This document shows, in pieces, positions 51,677 through 60,926 of a stretch of DNA of 64,000 nt (its first letter is position 1; each line of letters begins with the position of its first letter). Below the pieces are notes generated by a model. That model did no database searches and had not been told where the DNA came from. It was given only the letters and a program-made list of their open reading frames with translations. The stretch is from Streptomyces roseolilacinus (GTDB lineage Bacteria > Actinomycetota > Actinomycetes > Streptomycetales > Streptomycetaceae): NCBI RefSeq assembly GCF_014649335.1, contig NZ_BMSV01000001.1, forward strand, positions 558,001-622,000. Direction: 5' to 3'. The translations under genes and the position numbers were made by a program.

Positions 51677-53185
51677 TCAGCCCTTGAACCAGCGCACGGG
51701 GCGCGGGGCGAGGTTCTGGTAGACGTGCTTGCTCTCGCGGTACTCGGCGAGTCCGGCGGGGCCGAGTTCGCGGCCGATGCCGCTCTTGCCGAAGCCGCCC
51801 CACTCCGCCTGCGGCAGGTAGGGGTGGAAGTCGTTGATCCAGACGGTGCCGTGGCGCAGGCGGCCGGCGACGCGGCGGGCGCGGCCGGCGTCGGCGGTCC
51901 AGACGGCTCCGGCGAGGCCGTACTCGGTGTCGTTGGCGAGGGCGACGGCCTCGTCCTCGGTGCGGAACGTCTCGACGGTGAGGACGGGTCCGAAGACCTC
52001 CTCGCGGACGATCCGCATGCCGCGGTGGCAGCGGTCGAGGACGGTGGGCCGGTAGAACCAGCCGTCCGCCAGGCCGGGTTCGTCGGGGCGTTCGCCGCCG
52101 GCGCGCAGGACGGCGCCCTCCGCGAGGGCGGAGGCGACGAAGTCCTCGGTACGGGCGAGCTGGGCCGCGGAGACGAGGGGGCCGCACTCGACGCCGGGGT
52201 CGGTGCCGCGGCCGATGCGGATGCGGTCGGCGCGGCGGGCCAGTTCGGCGACGAACCGTTCCCGCAGGGACTCCTCGACGATGAGCCGGGAGCCGGCCGA
52301 GCAGACCTGGCCGCTGTGGACGAACGCGGCGTTGAGGGCCTGGTCGACGGCGGTGTCGAAGCCCTCGGCGGTGGTGCAGGCGTCGGCGAAGACCACGTTG
52401 GGGTTCTTGCCGCCGAGTTCGAGGGCGACCTTCTTGACGGTGTCGGCGGCGGCGCGCATCACCCGGGTGCCGCTGGCGAGGCCGCCGGTGAAGGACACGA
52501 GGTCGACGAGGGGGTGTTCGGCCATGCGGGCGCCGACGGGGTCGCCGGGGCCGGTGACGAGGTTGGCGGCGCCGTCGGGGAGGCCCGCCTCGACGAGGAG
52601 CCGCACGAGGGCGATCGTCGTCAGCGGGGTGATCTCGCTCGGCTTGACGACGACGGTGTTGCCGGCGGCGAGGGCGGGCGCGATCTTCCAGCTGGCCTGG
52701 AGCAGCGGGTAGTTCCAGGGGGTGATGAGGGCGCACACGCCGACCGGTTCGTGGACGACGACGCTGTGGACGTCGGGTGACCCGGCGTCGACGACGCGGC
52801 CGCCGCTCTCGCCCGCGACGAGGTCCGCGAAGTAGCGGAAGGCGTCGGCGACGCAGTCGACGTCGACGCGGCCCTCTTCGAGGGTCTTGCCGGCGTCGCG
52901 GCTCTCCAGCAGGCCCAGTTCCTCGCGGTCGCGCCGGAGGAGGTCCGCCACGCGCCGCAGCAGGGCGGCCCGTTCGGCGACCGGGGTGGCCGGCCACGGC
53001 CCCCGGCCGTTGCCGAACGCCTCGTGTGCGGCGGCGATCGCGGCGTCGGCGTCCTCCGCCCCGCCCTCCGCCACGACCGCGAGGACCGTGGCGTCGGCGG
53101 GGTCGAGGACCTCGCGGGTGGCTCCGGAAGCGGCCGTTCGCCACTCCCCCGCCACGTGGATGCTCTTCTCTTGGTGCTCCGACAC
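51677..53185 (-). CDS. betB: Betaine-aldehyde dehydrogenase-like enzyme
   Basis: 502 residues of the aldehyde dehydrogenase superfamily. ITPWNYPLLQASWKIAPALAAGNTVVVKPSEITPLTT is the NAD-binding segment, VALELGGKNP holds the general-base Glu and SGQVCSAGSRL the catalytic Cys. EEVFGPVLTVETF and the closing VYQNLAPRPVRWFKG are typical of BetB. It oxidises betaine aldehyde to glycine betaine. First gene of the operon; GTG start. Confidence 0.9.
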   Translation of the reverse strand: MSEHQEKSIHVAGEWRTAASGATREVLDPADATVLAVVAEGGAEDADAAIAAAHEAFGNGRGPWPATPVAERAALLRRVADLLRRDREELGLLESRDAGKTLEEGRVDVDCVADAFRYFADLVAGESGGRVVDAGSPDVHSVVVHEPVGVCALITPWNYPLLQASWKIAPALAAGNTVVVKPSEITPLTTIALVRLLVEAGLPDGAANLVTGPGDPVGARMAEHPLVDLVSFTGGLASGTRVMRAAADTVKKVALELGGKNPNVVFADACTTAEGFDTAVDQALNAAFVHSGQVCSAGSRLIVEESLRERFVAELARRADRIRIGRGTDPGVECGPLVSAAQLARTEDFVASALAEGAVLRAGGERPDEPGLADGWFYRPTVLDRCHRGMRIVREEVFGPVLTVETFRTEDEAVALANDTEYGLAGAVWTADAGRARRVAGRLRHGTVWINDFHPYLPQAEWGGFGKSGIGRELGPAGLAEYRESKHVYQNLAPRPVRWFKG

Positions 53186-53292
53186 TTCGCGCGTTGCCTT
53201 CCCTGCCCGGCGCGGTCAGGACTCTCCGTGACCGGCGATCGGGCCCCCTGCCCGGGGTGGGGGAAAGCATGCGCGAAAGTGGCGGGGGTCAC

Positions 53293-53814
53293 TCACGCCA
53301 GGTCGTCGGCGTCGCCGTGCACGTCGTCCTCGGCGCGCAGTCCGGCCACCCACAGCGGCATCAGCCAGTGCACGACGAGCGCGGTGAACAGGACGGCGAA
53401 GACGAGTCCGCCGTCCGCCTCCACGCCGGTCGTCCACAGCAGCACCCCGAACACGGCCGTGCCGAGGAGGAGGAGGGTGGTGGTGACGCGGTGGGCGATG
53501 GCGCGGACCCTGTCGCGCTCGGCGAGTTGACGCTCGTCGAGCATCCGGCCGCGCAGTTCGAGCAGGCCGCGCGTGGCGGCGTTGATGCCCCCGGTGGCGA
53601 CCACCCAGGGCAGCAGCAGGCCGAGCATCGCGAACGTCGCCCAGAAGACGTCGGCGACGACCGTCGCCAGCCACGCGGCGGCCGCGGCGGCGGTCAGCGC
53701 GACGTGGACGGCGACGAGCGCGCGCCTGCGGGCGGCCGTGGCGTGGAGCGGCGCGGCCTCGCGCCGGTTCATGAGCGCGTACATCTGCCGGTCGTAGCGC
53801 GTCGCGGTCCTCAT
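53293..53814 (-). CDS. Four-helix membrane protein paired with XRE regulator
   Basis: 173 residues. Four membrane helices lie near 31-50, 54-75, about 110-130 and 137-157, with a central cytosolic part RGRMLDERQLAERDRVRAIAHRV. It matches the small membrane proteins often fused or paired with short XRE regulators in actinobacteria. Its start overlaps the XRE stop (ATGA, 53811-53814), so the two act together; function is unknown. Confidence 0.8.
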   Translation of the reverse strand: MRTATRYDRQMYALMNRREAAPLHATAARRRALVAVHVALTAAAAAAWLATVVADVFWATFAMLGLLLPWVVATGGINAATRGLLELRGRMLDERQLAERDRVRAIAHRVTTTLLLLGTAVFGVLLWTTGVEADGGLVFAVLFTALVVHWLMPLWVAGLRAEDDVHGDADDLA

Positions 53815-54068
53815 GAGGTGGTCCTCCCGTGTTCCCCGTAGATCTCTTGCGTGAGCGGCGGGAACGGCTCCAGGGAGAACAGCGCCTCCACGGGGAGCCG
53901 GAAGTGGGCGGCCAGCTTCAGGGCCAGGTCGAGGCTGGGGTTGTACTGGCCCCGCTCGATGTAGCCGATGGTCTGGTAGTGGACGCCCACCGCTTCGGCC
54001 AGTGCCTGTCTGGACACCTTCCGTTCGGCCCGCACGACGGCCAGCCTGTTGTGCACCTGCTCGCTCAT
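53811..54068 (-). CDS. Short XRE-family helix-turn-helix regulator
   Basis: 85 residues: NRLAVVRAERKVSRQALAEAVGVHYQTIGYIERGQYNPSLDLALKLAAHFRLPVEALFSLEPF, a complete YozG/Cro-like helix-turn-helix domain with little else. Such proteins repress their own operon with a linked membrane protein. A 20-bp inverted repeat overlaps its start codon, a sign of autoregulation. Confidence 0.92.
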   Translation of the reverse strand: MSEQVHNRLAVVRAERKVSRQALAEAVGVHYQTIGYIERGQYNPSLDLALKLAAHFRLPVEALFSLEPFPPLTQEIYGEHGRTTS

Positions 54069-54086
54069 GTATAAGAAGTACTACAT
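54067..54086. promoter_or_regulatory. Inverted repeat at the XRE start
   Basis: ATGTA-N10-TACAT at 54067-54086 overlaps the minus-strand ATG and includes the AT-rich TATAAG/TAGTAC promoter-like stretch. It is the best candidate operator for the XRE protein. Confidence 0.45.
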
Positions 54087-54110
54087 TCGATCGTGTTCAC
54101 GCAACAGAAA

Positions 54111-54140
54111 GCCCCCGGCGGCGCGAGGCCGTCCGGGGGC
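54111..54140 (-). terminator. Hairpin terminator after mdh or in the XRE leader
   Basis: GCCCCCGG (54111-54118) pairs with CCGGGGGC (54133-54140). Read on the minus strand the stem is followed by TTTCTG, so it fits the end of the mdh transcript, 41 nt past its stop. Confidence 0.7.
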
Positions 54141-54181
54141 GTTTCCGGTGGTACGGGGTGGTGCGGGGTGACGCGGGTGGG

Positions 54182-55288
<1,107 letters not shown>

Positions 55289-55367
55289 TCAGGCTATCCG
55301 ACCCGACCCCCCTTGAACCCCCGCCCCCTTGTGGTCCAGCTCACCCGGACGGGTGACCGCCGCGCCG

Positions 55368-56320
55368 TCACGGGGCCGCCGTGCAGCCCTCCGTGCCGCT
55401 CCGGAGCCTGGCGCAGGCGCCCGCGTCGGTACCCGCGGGGACGACGACCATCGGGGTGTACGCGTCGCCGTCGGCGTCGGCCGCGGCGCTCCGGACGGTT
55501 CCCGCGGTGGTGACCTCGACGGTGTCGCCGGGGGCGGCCCGGCTGATGCGGGCCCAGGCGGCGTCGCACGCGCTGCTGTAGCGGACCTCCACGAGGGCGG
55601 TGCCGACGACGGTGGACGCGACGGTGGCGCCGTACGACCCGCCGCAGCCCATGGCGTGCGGGTCCTGTCCGTCGCAGGCGCCCCGGTGGCAGCCGACGCC
55701 GACCGGGAGGCCGGAGGCGGCGGGCGGCGCGGCGGGCCCGGGGGCGGCGGCCGGACCGGCGGGCCGGCGCGTCCGGTCCTCGCCGAAGCCGGAGAGGTAG
55801 AGGGCCGCGGCGAACACGAGGAGGGTGCCGAAGGCGCCGCGAAGAACATGGCGACGGTGCGCCCGGCGCGCCGGGCCGGGGTGTCGTGCGCGGCCGCCGG
55901 CGCGGGGCCGGCCCCGGGGCCGCCCGCGCGGGTGCCGCGCGCGGGCACGGGGGCGTGCGGGGCGGCGGGAGTACGGGCGGCCGGGGCGTCGAGGGCGGCG
56001 CGGGCCTGGGCGGCGCGGAGGGCCTCCACGGTCCGGTCGCGGCGCATCTCGGCGCTGCTCCAGGCGCGTTCGGCCAGTTCCCACAGGGTGGTCAGGTGCA
56101 CCGGGTCCGTGCCGGTCGCCTCGGCCAGGGCCAGGACGGCGCCCTCGGGGACGGGCAGTCGTCCGTCGAGGTACCGCTCCCAGGAGCTCCTGCCGTACCC
56201 CGTGCGGTCCGCGAGCGCGCCGAGCCCCAGCCCGCCGCGATCCACCAGCCTGCGCAGCGTGTCGGTGAACTCCCGTATCCGCGGGTCCAGTTGCTCCGGC
56301 AGCGCCTTCCAGCGAGGCAT
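55368..56320 (-). pseudogene. XRE helix-turn-helix / DUF2690 protein gene with a frameshift
   Basis: The N-terminal frame encodes MPRWKALPEQLDPRIREFTDTL ... LADRTGYGRSSWERYLDGRLPVPEGAVLALAEATGTDP, an XRE-type domain, and reaches TVAMFFA. The sequence then shifts frame and continues GAFGTLLVFAAALYLSGFGED (a membrane helix) and VGCHRGACDGQDPHAMGCGGSYGAT, a DUF2690 domain with paired Cys. The family normally has all three parts in one chain. Adding one G near 55838 (TTCGCGGCGCC to TTCGCGGGCGCC, minus strand) restores one frame of 317 residues. It may be a true pseudogene or an indel error. GGGGGGAG precedes the ATG. Confidence 0.8.
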
Positions 56321-56571
56321 GCTCCCCCCTTGCGTCCCCGGGCGCTCCGGACCACCCGGACCACCCGGCGCGCCCGTCCGGGCGCGCGCGCCCAGGATGA
56401 CAGTTCCGGCAGTCGGTTTCCCACTTGTGGCCCCGTGCTCACACAGTTCCGGAATGGTCACTTCCGTGCCACAGGGGGCGGACACACCTTGATCAATTTT
56501 GGCGCGTCCGTGACGCTGTTGGTGCGCGCGGCGCCCGTCCTGTACTCGGGGGAGGGGATGGGCGCCGCCGT

Positions 56572-56596
56572 CCAGGAGCCGTACGACGGCTCCTGG
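56572..56596. terminator. 11-bp perfect hairpin
   Basis: CCAGGAGCCGT pairs with ACGGCTCCTGG around a 3-nt loop. It is followed on the minus-strand side by nothing coding and could be the terminator of the DUF3017 gene. Confidence 0.55.
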
Positions 56597-56599
56597 GTC

Positions 56600-56653
56600 G
56601 TGTCTTCAAAGTCTCGTCTGCCGGGCGGGCGAACGACGCCACTTTGAAGACAC
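56600..56653. repeat. 13-bp inverted repeat, IS/MITE-like or terminator
   Basis: GTGTCTTCAAAGT (56600-56612) and ACTTTGAAGACAC (56641-56653) are perfect inverted copies around a 28-bp GC-rich centre. The AT-rich arms contrast with the surroundings. It begins 3 nt after the DUF3017 stop and resembles the ends of a small mobile element, but it could also be a transcription terminator. Confidence 0.5.
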
Positions 56654-56656
56654 TCC

Positions 56657-57565
56657 CTAGCGCACCGTGAAGCGGACCACTTCCTTCAGGAAGGGGATGT
56701 CCAGCCACGGTTCCGGCTGGGTCATCAGGGCGAAGAGGACGATGCCGCCGCCCAGCACCCCGTACGTGATCATGTCGGTGAACCGGGACCGCACGGCGAG
56801 CATCCCGACGGAGGGCAGCGCGCGCCGCATCCCGGCGCCCGTCAGCAGCGCGGCGCCGATCAGCAGCGCCCCGATCCGCGGCGCGTGCGGGAACGGGTCG
56901 ATCCCGACGATCAGCAGCCCGAGCGCGGTGATCCCGAGCACGGTGAGCAGCGGCCACTGCCGTGCGGGCGCGGGCGCGTCGCCGGGGGCGGCCCGTCCGC
57001 CCCCTTCGGGCGGGACGGTCCCCTCGGTCACCACGGTGGGCGGCGGTCGCCGCGAGGCGCCCGGAGCGGTGGCCCCGCCGTCCCGCGACGCGTCGGTCCC
57101 GGCGGGGCTCCCGGCGGGAGCGCCCTTCTGCTCGGCCTCCTGACGGGGGCTCGCGTCCCCGTCGGCGTCGCCCTCGGCGGGGCTGCGGCCCGACGGCGCC
57201 TCGTCCCGCGGCGGCCTCCCGCCCGGATGCCCGGACACCACCACGGCCCCGGCCACGGCGGCGCCGGCGGCGGCGAGCACCCCGGCGGCGGCGCCCGTCC
57301 CGACGACGGCCTCCGCCCCGGCGGCGGCGTCGGCACCGTCGGCGTCGGCGTCGGTCCCGGCGTCCTCCACCGCGGCGCCCGACCCGGCGGCACCTGCGCC
57401 CGCTGCGGCACCGGCCCCGGCTTCAGCCGGTGCGGCGGTCCGGGCGGTGTCGCCGGGCTCCGCCGCACCGGACCCGGCGGCGGCCGTCCCGGTGTCGGCC
57501 TCCGGGTCCGGCGGTGTCGTACCCGGGTGAGCGGAGCCCGCGGCGGCGGATCCGTCGTTCGGCAT
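56657..57565 (-). CDS. DUF3017 membrane protein with long disordered N-terminus
   Basis: 302 residues. The first 200 are Ala/Gly/Pro/Asp-rich low-complexity sequence, with a short hydrophobic AVVGTGAAAGVLAAAGAAVAGAVVV stretch. The last 100 hold three membrane helices (WPLLTVLGITALGLLIVGID, IGALLIGAALLTGAGMRRAL, ITYGVLGGGIVLFALMTQPEP) matching the conserved DUF3017 family, which is usually about 90-120 residues. It lies 20 bp after folD on the same strand, so it is probably co-transcribed. The extension may be strain-specific. Confidence 0.8.
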   Translation of the reverse strand: MPNDGSAAAGSAHPGTTPPDPEADTGTAAAGSGAAEPGDTARTAAPAEAGAGAAAGAGAAGSGAAVEDAGTDADADGADAAAGAEAVVGTGAAAGVLAAAGAAVAGAVVVSGHPGGRPPRDEAPSGRSPAEGDADGDASPRQEAEQKGAPAGSPAGTDASRDGGATAPGASRRPPPTVVTEGTVPPEGGGRAAPGDAPAPARQWPLLTVLGITALGLLIVGIDPFPHAPRIGALLIGAALLTGAGMRRALPSVGMLAVRSRFTDMITYGVLGGGIVLFALMTQPEPWLDIPFLKEVVRFTVR

Positions 57566-57585
57566 GGGGTGGGCCTCTCCGGATG

Positions 57586-58440
57586 TCAGAGCGCCGCGCG
57601 CTCGGCCGCCTCGACGACGTTCACCAGCAGCTGCGCGCGCGTCATCGGACCGACGCCGCCCGGGTTCGGGGCGACCCAGCCGGCCACCTCGCGCACGCCC
57701 GGGTGCACGTCGCCCATGATCCTGCCGCTCTCGTCCCGGCTCACGCCCACGTCCAGCACCGCCGCGCCCGGCTTGACGTCCTCCGGCTTGATCAGGTGCG
57801 GCACACCGGCCGCGGCGACCACGATGTCGGCCTGCCGCAGGTGCGCGGACAGGTCCCGCGTGCCCGTGTGGCACTGCGTCACCGTCGCGTTCTCGGAACG
57901 CCGCGTCAGCAGCAGCGGCATCGGGCGGCCGATGGTCACGCCGCGCCCCACGACCACCACGTGCGCCCCGGCGATCTCCACGCCGTGCCGCCGCAGCAGC
58001 GTCACGATGCCCGCAGGCGTGCAGGGCAGCGGCGCGGGCTCGCCGAGCACCAGCCGCCCCAGGTTCATGGGGTGCAGGCCGTCCGCGTCCTTCGCCGGGT
58101 CCATCAGCTCCAGCACCCGGTTGGTGTCCACGCCCTTCGGGAGCGGCAGCTGCACGATGTAGCCGGTGCACGCGGGGTCCTCGTTCAGTTCGCGGACCAC
58201 CGCCTCGATGTCCTCCTGCGTCGCCGTCGCGGGCAGCTCCCGCTGGATCGACGCGATGCCCACCTGGGCGCAGTCGCGGTGCTTGCCGGCCACGTACTTC
58301 TGGCTGCCGACGTCTTCGCCCACCAGCAGCGTTCCGAGCCCCGGCGTGACGCCCCTGGCCTTCAGGTCCGCCACACGGGCGGTCAGGTCGGACTTGATCG
58401 CTGCGGCTGCGGCCTTGCCGTCGAGAATCTGGGCGCTCAT
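57586..58440 (-). CDS. folD: Methylenetetrahydrofolate dehydrogenase/cyclohydrolase
   Basis: 284 residues. [25 protein letters not shown] holds the catalytic Lys; [67 protein letters not shown] (NADP motif) and [16 protein letters not shown] are diagnostic. It interconverts 5,10-methylene- and 10-formyl-THF, the formyl donor for PurN and PurH at the other end of the window. GAGTAT six bases before the ATG at 58440 suggests a leaderless start. Confidence 0.96.
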   Translation of the reverse strand: MSAQILDGKAAAAAIKSDLTARVADLKARGVTPGLGTLLVGEDVGSQKYVAGKHRDCAQVGIASIQRELPATATQEDIEAVVRELNEDPACTGYIVQLPLPKGVDTNRVLELMDPAKDADGLHPMNLGRLVLGEPAPLPCTPAGIVTLLRRHGVEIAGAHVVVVGRGVTIGRPMPLLLTRRSENATVTQCHTGTRDLSAHLRQADIVVAAAGVPHLIKPEDVKPGAAVLDVGVSRDESGRIMGDVHPGVREVAGWVAPNPGGVGPMTRAQLLVNVVEAAERAAL

Positions 58441-58532
58441 GTGCCCATACTCGCGGATGACCCCCGCCCTCTTCCAATTCCGGGCCGCCCGCCCGACCGG
58501 GAGAGGTTGCATCTGCACAACGGTCCCCCAAT

Positions 58533-58561
58533 CTGACTGGACAAAAAGCGGATCTTAATAC
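58533..58561 (+). promoter_or_regulatory. Promoter of the tetraspan-like gene
   Basis: CTGACT (58533-58538) and TAATAC (58556-58561) with a 17-bp spacer form a housekeeping-type promoter 120 nt before the gene at 58681. Confidence 0.5.
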
Positions 58562-58680
58562 CACGATGACGGCGCAATGCCGCGGGCAGTGCCGGGGGGA
58601 CGATGCGGCGCATATTCGAGTGCAGTCAGTTCCTCCGCGCGGACCGCGCGTCCCCGCACGTCCCACGGAGGAAGACCGCC

Positions 58681-59226
58681 ATGAGTTTCGGCGACCCCAA
58701 CAACCCCTACGGTCAGCAGCAGCCCGCGCAGCCGGGTTACGGCTACCCGCAGGCCCCGCCGGCCCAGCCGTACGGCGCGGGCGCCGGCTACCCCGCCCCG
58801 CCGATGGAGATGCCCGGCGGCGCCAAGACGGCCCGCATCTTCGTCTGGGTGATCATCGCCCTCCAGCTCGTCTTCGCCGTCTACGCGTTCACCCAGATGG
58901 GCGCCGTCGAGGAGGCCGTGAACCAGAGCGGCACCGGCCTGTCGAGCACGGAGACCGAGATCGCCTCGGACATCGGCAAGGGCATCATCGTCGTCTTCGC
59001 CGTCTTCGCCCTGGTCTTCGCCGCCCTCGGCCTGGTCATCGCCCTGAAGTGGGCGAAGGGCGGCAGCGCCGTCCGCACCTGCGCGATCGTCTGGGGCTCG
59101 TTCGCCATCGTCGGCGGCATCTTCCAGATGCCGATCGGCATCGGGACGATCCTCTTCGCGATCCTGCTGATCGTGTTCGCCGCGAAGGGCGACACGGCGG
59201 CCTGGTTCAAGCGCCCGCGCTACTGA
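58681..59226 (+). CDS. Four-helix membrane protein with Gly/Pro/Gln/Tyr-rich N-terminus
   Basis: 181 residues. The first 45 are rich in Pro, Gln, Gly and Tyr (PYGQQQPAQPGYGYPQ). Four membrane helices then follow, near 52-72, 100-125, 132-150 and 153-170, in a DUF4064-like pattern. Function is unknown; such proteins are common in streptomycetes and may be stress-related. GGAGGAAG supports the ATG at 58681. A perfect hairpin closes the gene. Confidence 0.85.
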   Translation: MSFGDPNNPYGQQQPAQPGYGYPQAPPAQPYGAGAGYPAPPMEMPGGAKTARIFVWVIIALQLVFAVYAFTQMGAVEEAVNQSGTGLSSTETEIASDIGKGIIVVFAVFALVFAALGLVIALKWAKGGSAVRTCAIVWGSFAIVGGIFQMPIGIGTILFAILLIVFAAKGDTAAWFKRPRY

Positions 59227-59233
59227 TCCCACC

Positions 59234-59279
59234 CGAAGGCCGTGACCCCGCGCTCCGCTCGCGTGGGTCACGGCCTTCG
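59234..59279. terminator. 15-bp perfect hairpin between convergent genes
   Basis: CGAAGGCCGTGACCC (59234-59248) pairs with GGGTCACGGCCTTCG (59265-59279), with further CGCG pairs in the loop. It can terminate the gene at 58681 and the one at 59307. Confidence 0.85.
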
Positions 59280-59306
59280 CCGTACCGCCGTGCCGCCGTG
59301 CCCGGT

Positions 59307-59522
59307 TCAGCGCCCCCGGTCCGTGGACGTGCGCACCACCCGGATCGACCGGCCCCGCCCCAGCACGTACGCGTTGCCGTCCTCGAACTCCAGCCGCCTG
59401 CGGTCCGGCCGCACCTGCCGCACGTCGCTCACCGTGTGGGGCAGCCCGCCCACCGCGATCACGTCGCCCACCCGCACCTGGTCCCCCGTGACCTCCACGG
59501 TGCGCACGGTCAGCCGGGACAT
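59307..59522 (-). CDS. Small hypothetical protein (beta-rich)
   Basis: 71 residues: a short beta-rich domain (VTGDQVRVGDVIAVGGLPHTVSDVRQVRPDRRRLEFEDGNAYVLGRGRSIRVVR) that looks like an SH3-type barrel. Its ATG overlaps the stop of the helical gene upstream by one base. It belongs to a pair of small genes often placed near XRE/DUF397 regulators in streptomycetes. Role unknown. Confidence 0.75.
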   Translation of the reverse strand: MSRLTVRTVEVTGDQVRVGDVIAVGGLPHTVSDVRQVRPDRRRLEFEDGNAYVLGRGRSIRVVRTSTDRGR

Positions 59523-59770
59523 CAGCGGCCCCCGTCCGGGGCCGTGCCGCCCGCCCCCGACAGCGCCCGCGCGAGCCGCCTGGCCGTCCTGGGCGCGCAC
59601 CGGCCCAACTCCACCAGCGGGTAGGGCGGGTCCGCCGCCAGCGAGACGCAGTCCAGCCCCAGCGACGGCAGGGTGACCCCCGCCCCGGACAGCGCGGCGC
59701 GCAGCTCGTCGCACGCCTCCTCCGCCTCCCTGATCCGCTCGGCCGCCGCCGCCCGTTCGGCGATTCCCAT
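59522..59770 (-). CDS. Small hypothetical protein (helical N-terminus)
   Basis: 82 residues. The first half is a charged helix (AERAAAAERIREAEEACDELRAAL), the second includes LPSLGLDCVSLAADPPYPLVELGRCAPRTARRLARAL with two Cys. It is not recognised. ATG at 59770 has AAAGGGG upstream; a start 16 codons earlier is possible. It is divergent from the XRE regulator with 117 bp between and is translationally coupled to the 71-residue gene. Confidence 0.72.
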   Translation of the reverse strand: MGIAERAAAAERIREAEEACDELRAALSGAGVTLPSLGLDCVSLAADPPYPLVELGRCAPRTARRLARALSGAGGTAPDGGR

Positions 59771-59824
59771 GCGCGTTGCCCCTTTCCGGTTCACTTCCTT
59801 CTTCCGCGCCCTCAGCATCGGCGG

Positions 59825-59834
59825 GTAGCGCTAC
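59825..59834. promoter_or_regulatory. Palindrome GTAGCGCTAC in the divergent gap
   Basis: A perfect 10-bp palindrome lies midway between the small-protein operon (start 59770) and the XRE gene (start 59888), a suitable operator position for the XRE regulator. Confidence 0.4.
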
Positions 59835-59887
59835 GTTCACCAGGGGTAACGACTTTCGACGCGGTGAGCGGAAACCAGGGAACAGCC

Positions 59888-60802
59888 ATGCCCACAGCCA
59901 AAGAACTCGATCCCAGCGAGTCCCTCTCGGCCCTCTTCGGCGCGAAGCTGCGGAAATTACGCAACGCCGCCGAACTGACGCAGCGACAGCTCGGCGCGAT
60001 GATCCCGATCGCCCACAGCATGATCGCCAGATTCGAACTGGGTACGGAGACCCCGACCCAGCAGGTCGCCGAGGCCCTGGACCGCCTGCTGCACGCCGAC
60101 GGCGACCTCGTGGACCTGTGGCTCCACGTGGTGCGCACCCCGATCCCGGACTGGGCGCGGAAGTACGTACTGCTGGAGAAGCAGGCGTACAGGATCCGCA
60201 AGTACTCGGCCGACACCGTGCCTGGACTCCTCCAGACGCGGGCGTACGCCCGCGCACTGCTGAGTGTCGCGATCCCCAGCGTGCGCAAGGAGCTGGAGGG
60301 CAAGCTCGAAACTCGACTCAAGCGGCAGCAGCTCCTCAATGGCGAGAGTGCTCCTGCCCTATGGGCCGTCTTGGATGAAGCGGTCCTGCGTCGCCCCGTC
60401 GGCGGCCTTGCCGTCATGCGTCAGCAACTTGGCCATCTTCTTGACCTGTCAAGCGAGTTGGAGAACGTTACGCTGCAAGTGCTTCCCTTTAGTCGGGGAG
60501 CGCACGCCGTGACGGGTGGTTCGACAACTGTCCTGTCGTTCCTGGACCGACCGGCCGTGGCGTACTTGGAGAGTGCCTACTCAGGGGAACTGGTCGAGAA
60601 CGCCGCGACAGTCGCTGAGTACGCCCTTGCATTCGATCACTTGCAGGCTCAGGCCCTGTCACCGCAGGCGTCAGCCCGTCTGATCCGTTCCGCGATGGAG
60701 GACTACCGTGACCCACGTATCCCGACCCGAGCTCGGCGCCGCCGCCTGGCGCAAGTCCAGCTACAGCAACCAGGCGGGAGGGGACTGCGTCGAGGTCGCT
60801 GA
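59888..60802 (+). CDS. XRE-family regulator with DUF5753 domain
   Basis: 304 residues. Helix-turn-helix: ALFGAKLRKLRNAAELTQRQLGAMIPIAHSMIARFELGTETPTQQVAEALDRLL. The DUF5753 domain follows: LLEKQAYRIRKYSADTVPGLLQTRAYARALL ... LQVLPFSRGAHAVTGGSTTVLSFLDRPAVAYLESAYSGELVE. These WhiJ/Scr1-type regulators work with small DUF397 proteins. It normally ends around AMEDYR, but here the frame stays open for 31 Arg-rich residues and overlaps the DUF397 gene by 95 bp, which is unusual. ATG at 59888 follows AGGGAA. Confidence 0.9.
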   Translation: MPTAKELDPSESLSALFGAKLRKLRNAAELTQRQLGAMIPIAHSMIARFELGTETPTQQVAEALDRLLHADGDLVDLWLHVVRTPIPDWARKYVLLEKQAYRIRKYSADTVPGLLQTRAYARALLSVAIPSVRKELEGKLETRLKRQQLLNGESAPALWAVLDEAVLRRPVGGLAVMRQQLGHLLDLSSELENVTLQVLPFSRGAHAVTGGSTTVLSFLDRPAVAYLESAYSGELVENAATVAEYALAFDHLQAQALSPQASARLIRSAMEDYRDPRIPTRARRRRLAQVQLQQPGGRGLRRGR

Positions 60803-60908
60803 CGGGTTCACCGGCATCGTGCCCGTACGTGACAGCAAGAACCCCCACCACCCCGCCCTGATCGTCTCCGACGGCGCCTGGGGCGCGTTCGTCGGCTCGC
60901 TCAAGTAG
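60708..60908 (+). CDS. DUF397 small protein
   Basis: 66 residues: AAWRKSSYSNQAGGDCVEVADGFTGIVPVRDSKNPHHPALIVSDGAWGAFVGSLK, the classic DUF397 pattern (WRKSSYSN, CVEVA, VRDSK). It is the partner of the overlapping XRE-DUF5753 regulator and probably counteracts it, as in the WhiJ-type and abaA-like systems. GTG start lies within the regulator's reading frame. Confidence 0.93.
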   Translation: MTHVSRPELGAAAWRKSSYSNQAGGDCVEVADGFTGIVPVRDSKNPHHPALIVSDGAWGAFVGSLK

Positions 60909-60926
60909 CCCGTACGGCGGAAACGG

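Larger units (their letters stand above)
56321..56656. other. 336-bp gap with repeats and hairpins, no gene
   Basis: No credible gene. Contents in order: ACAGTTCCGG at 56400-56409 and 56443-56452 (43 bp apart), a hairpin at 56572-56596, and a 13-bp inverted repeat at 56600-56653. The first pair lies 80-132 bp upstream of the XRE start and may be its operator. Confidence 0.6.
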
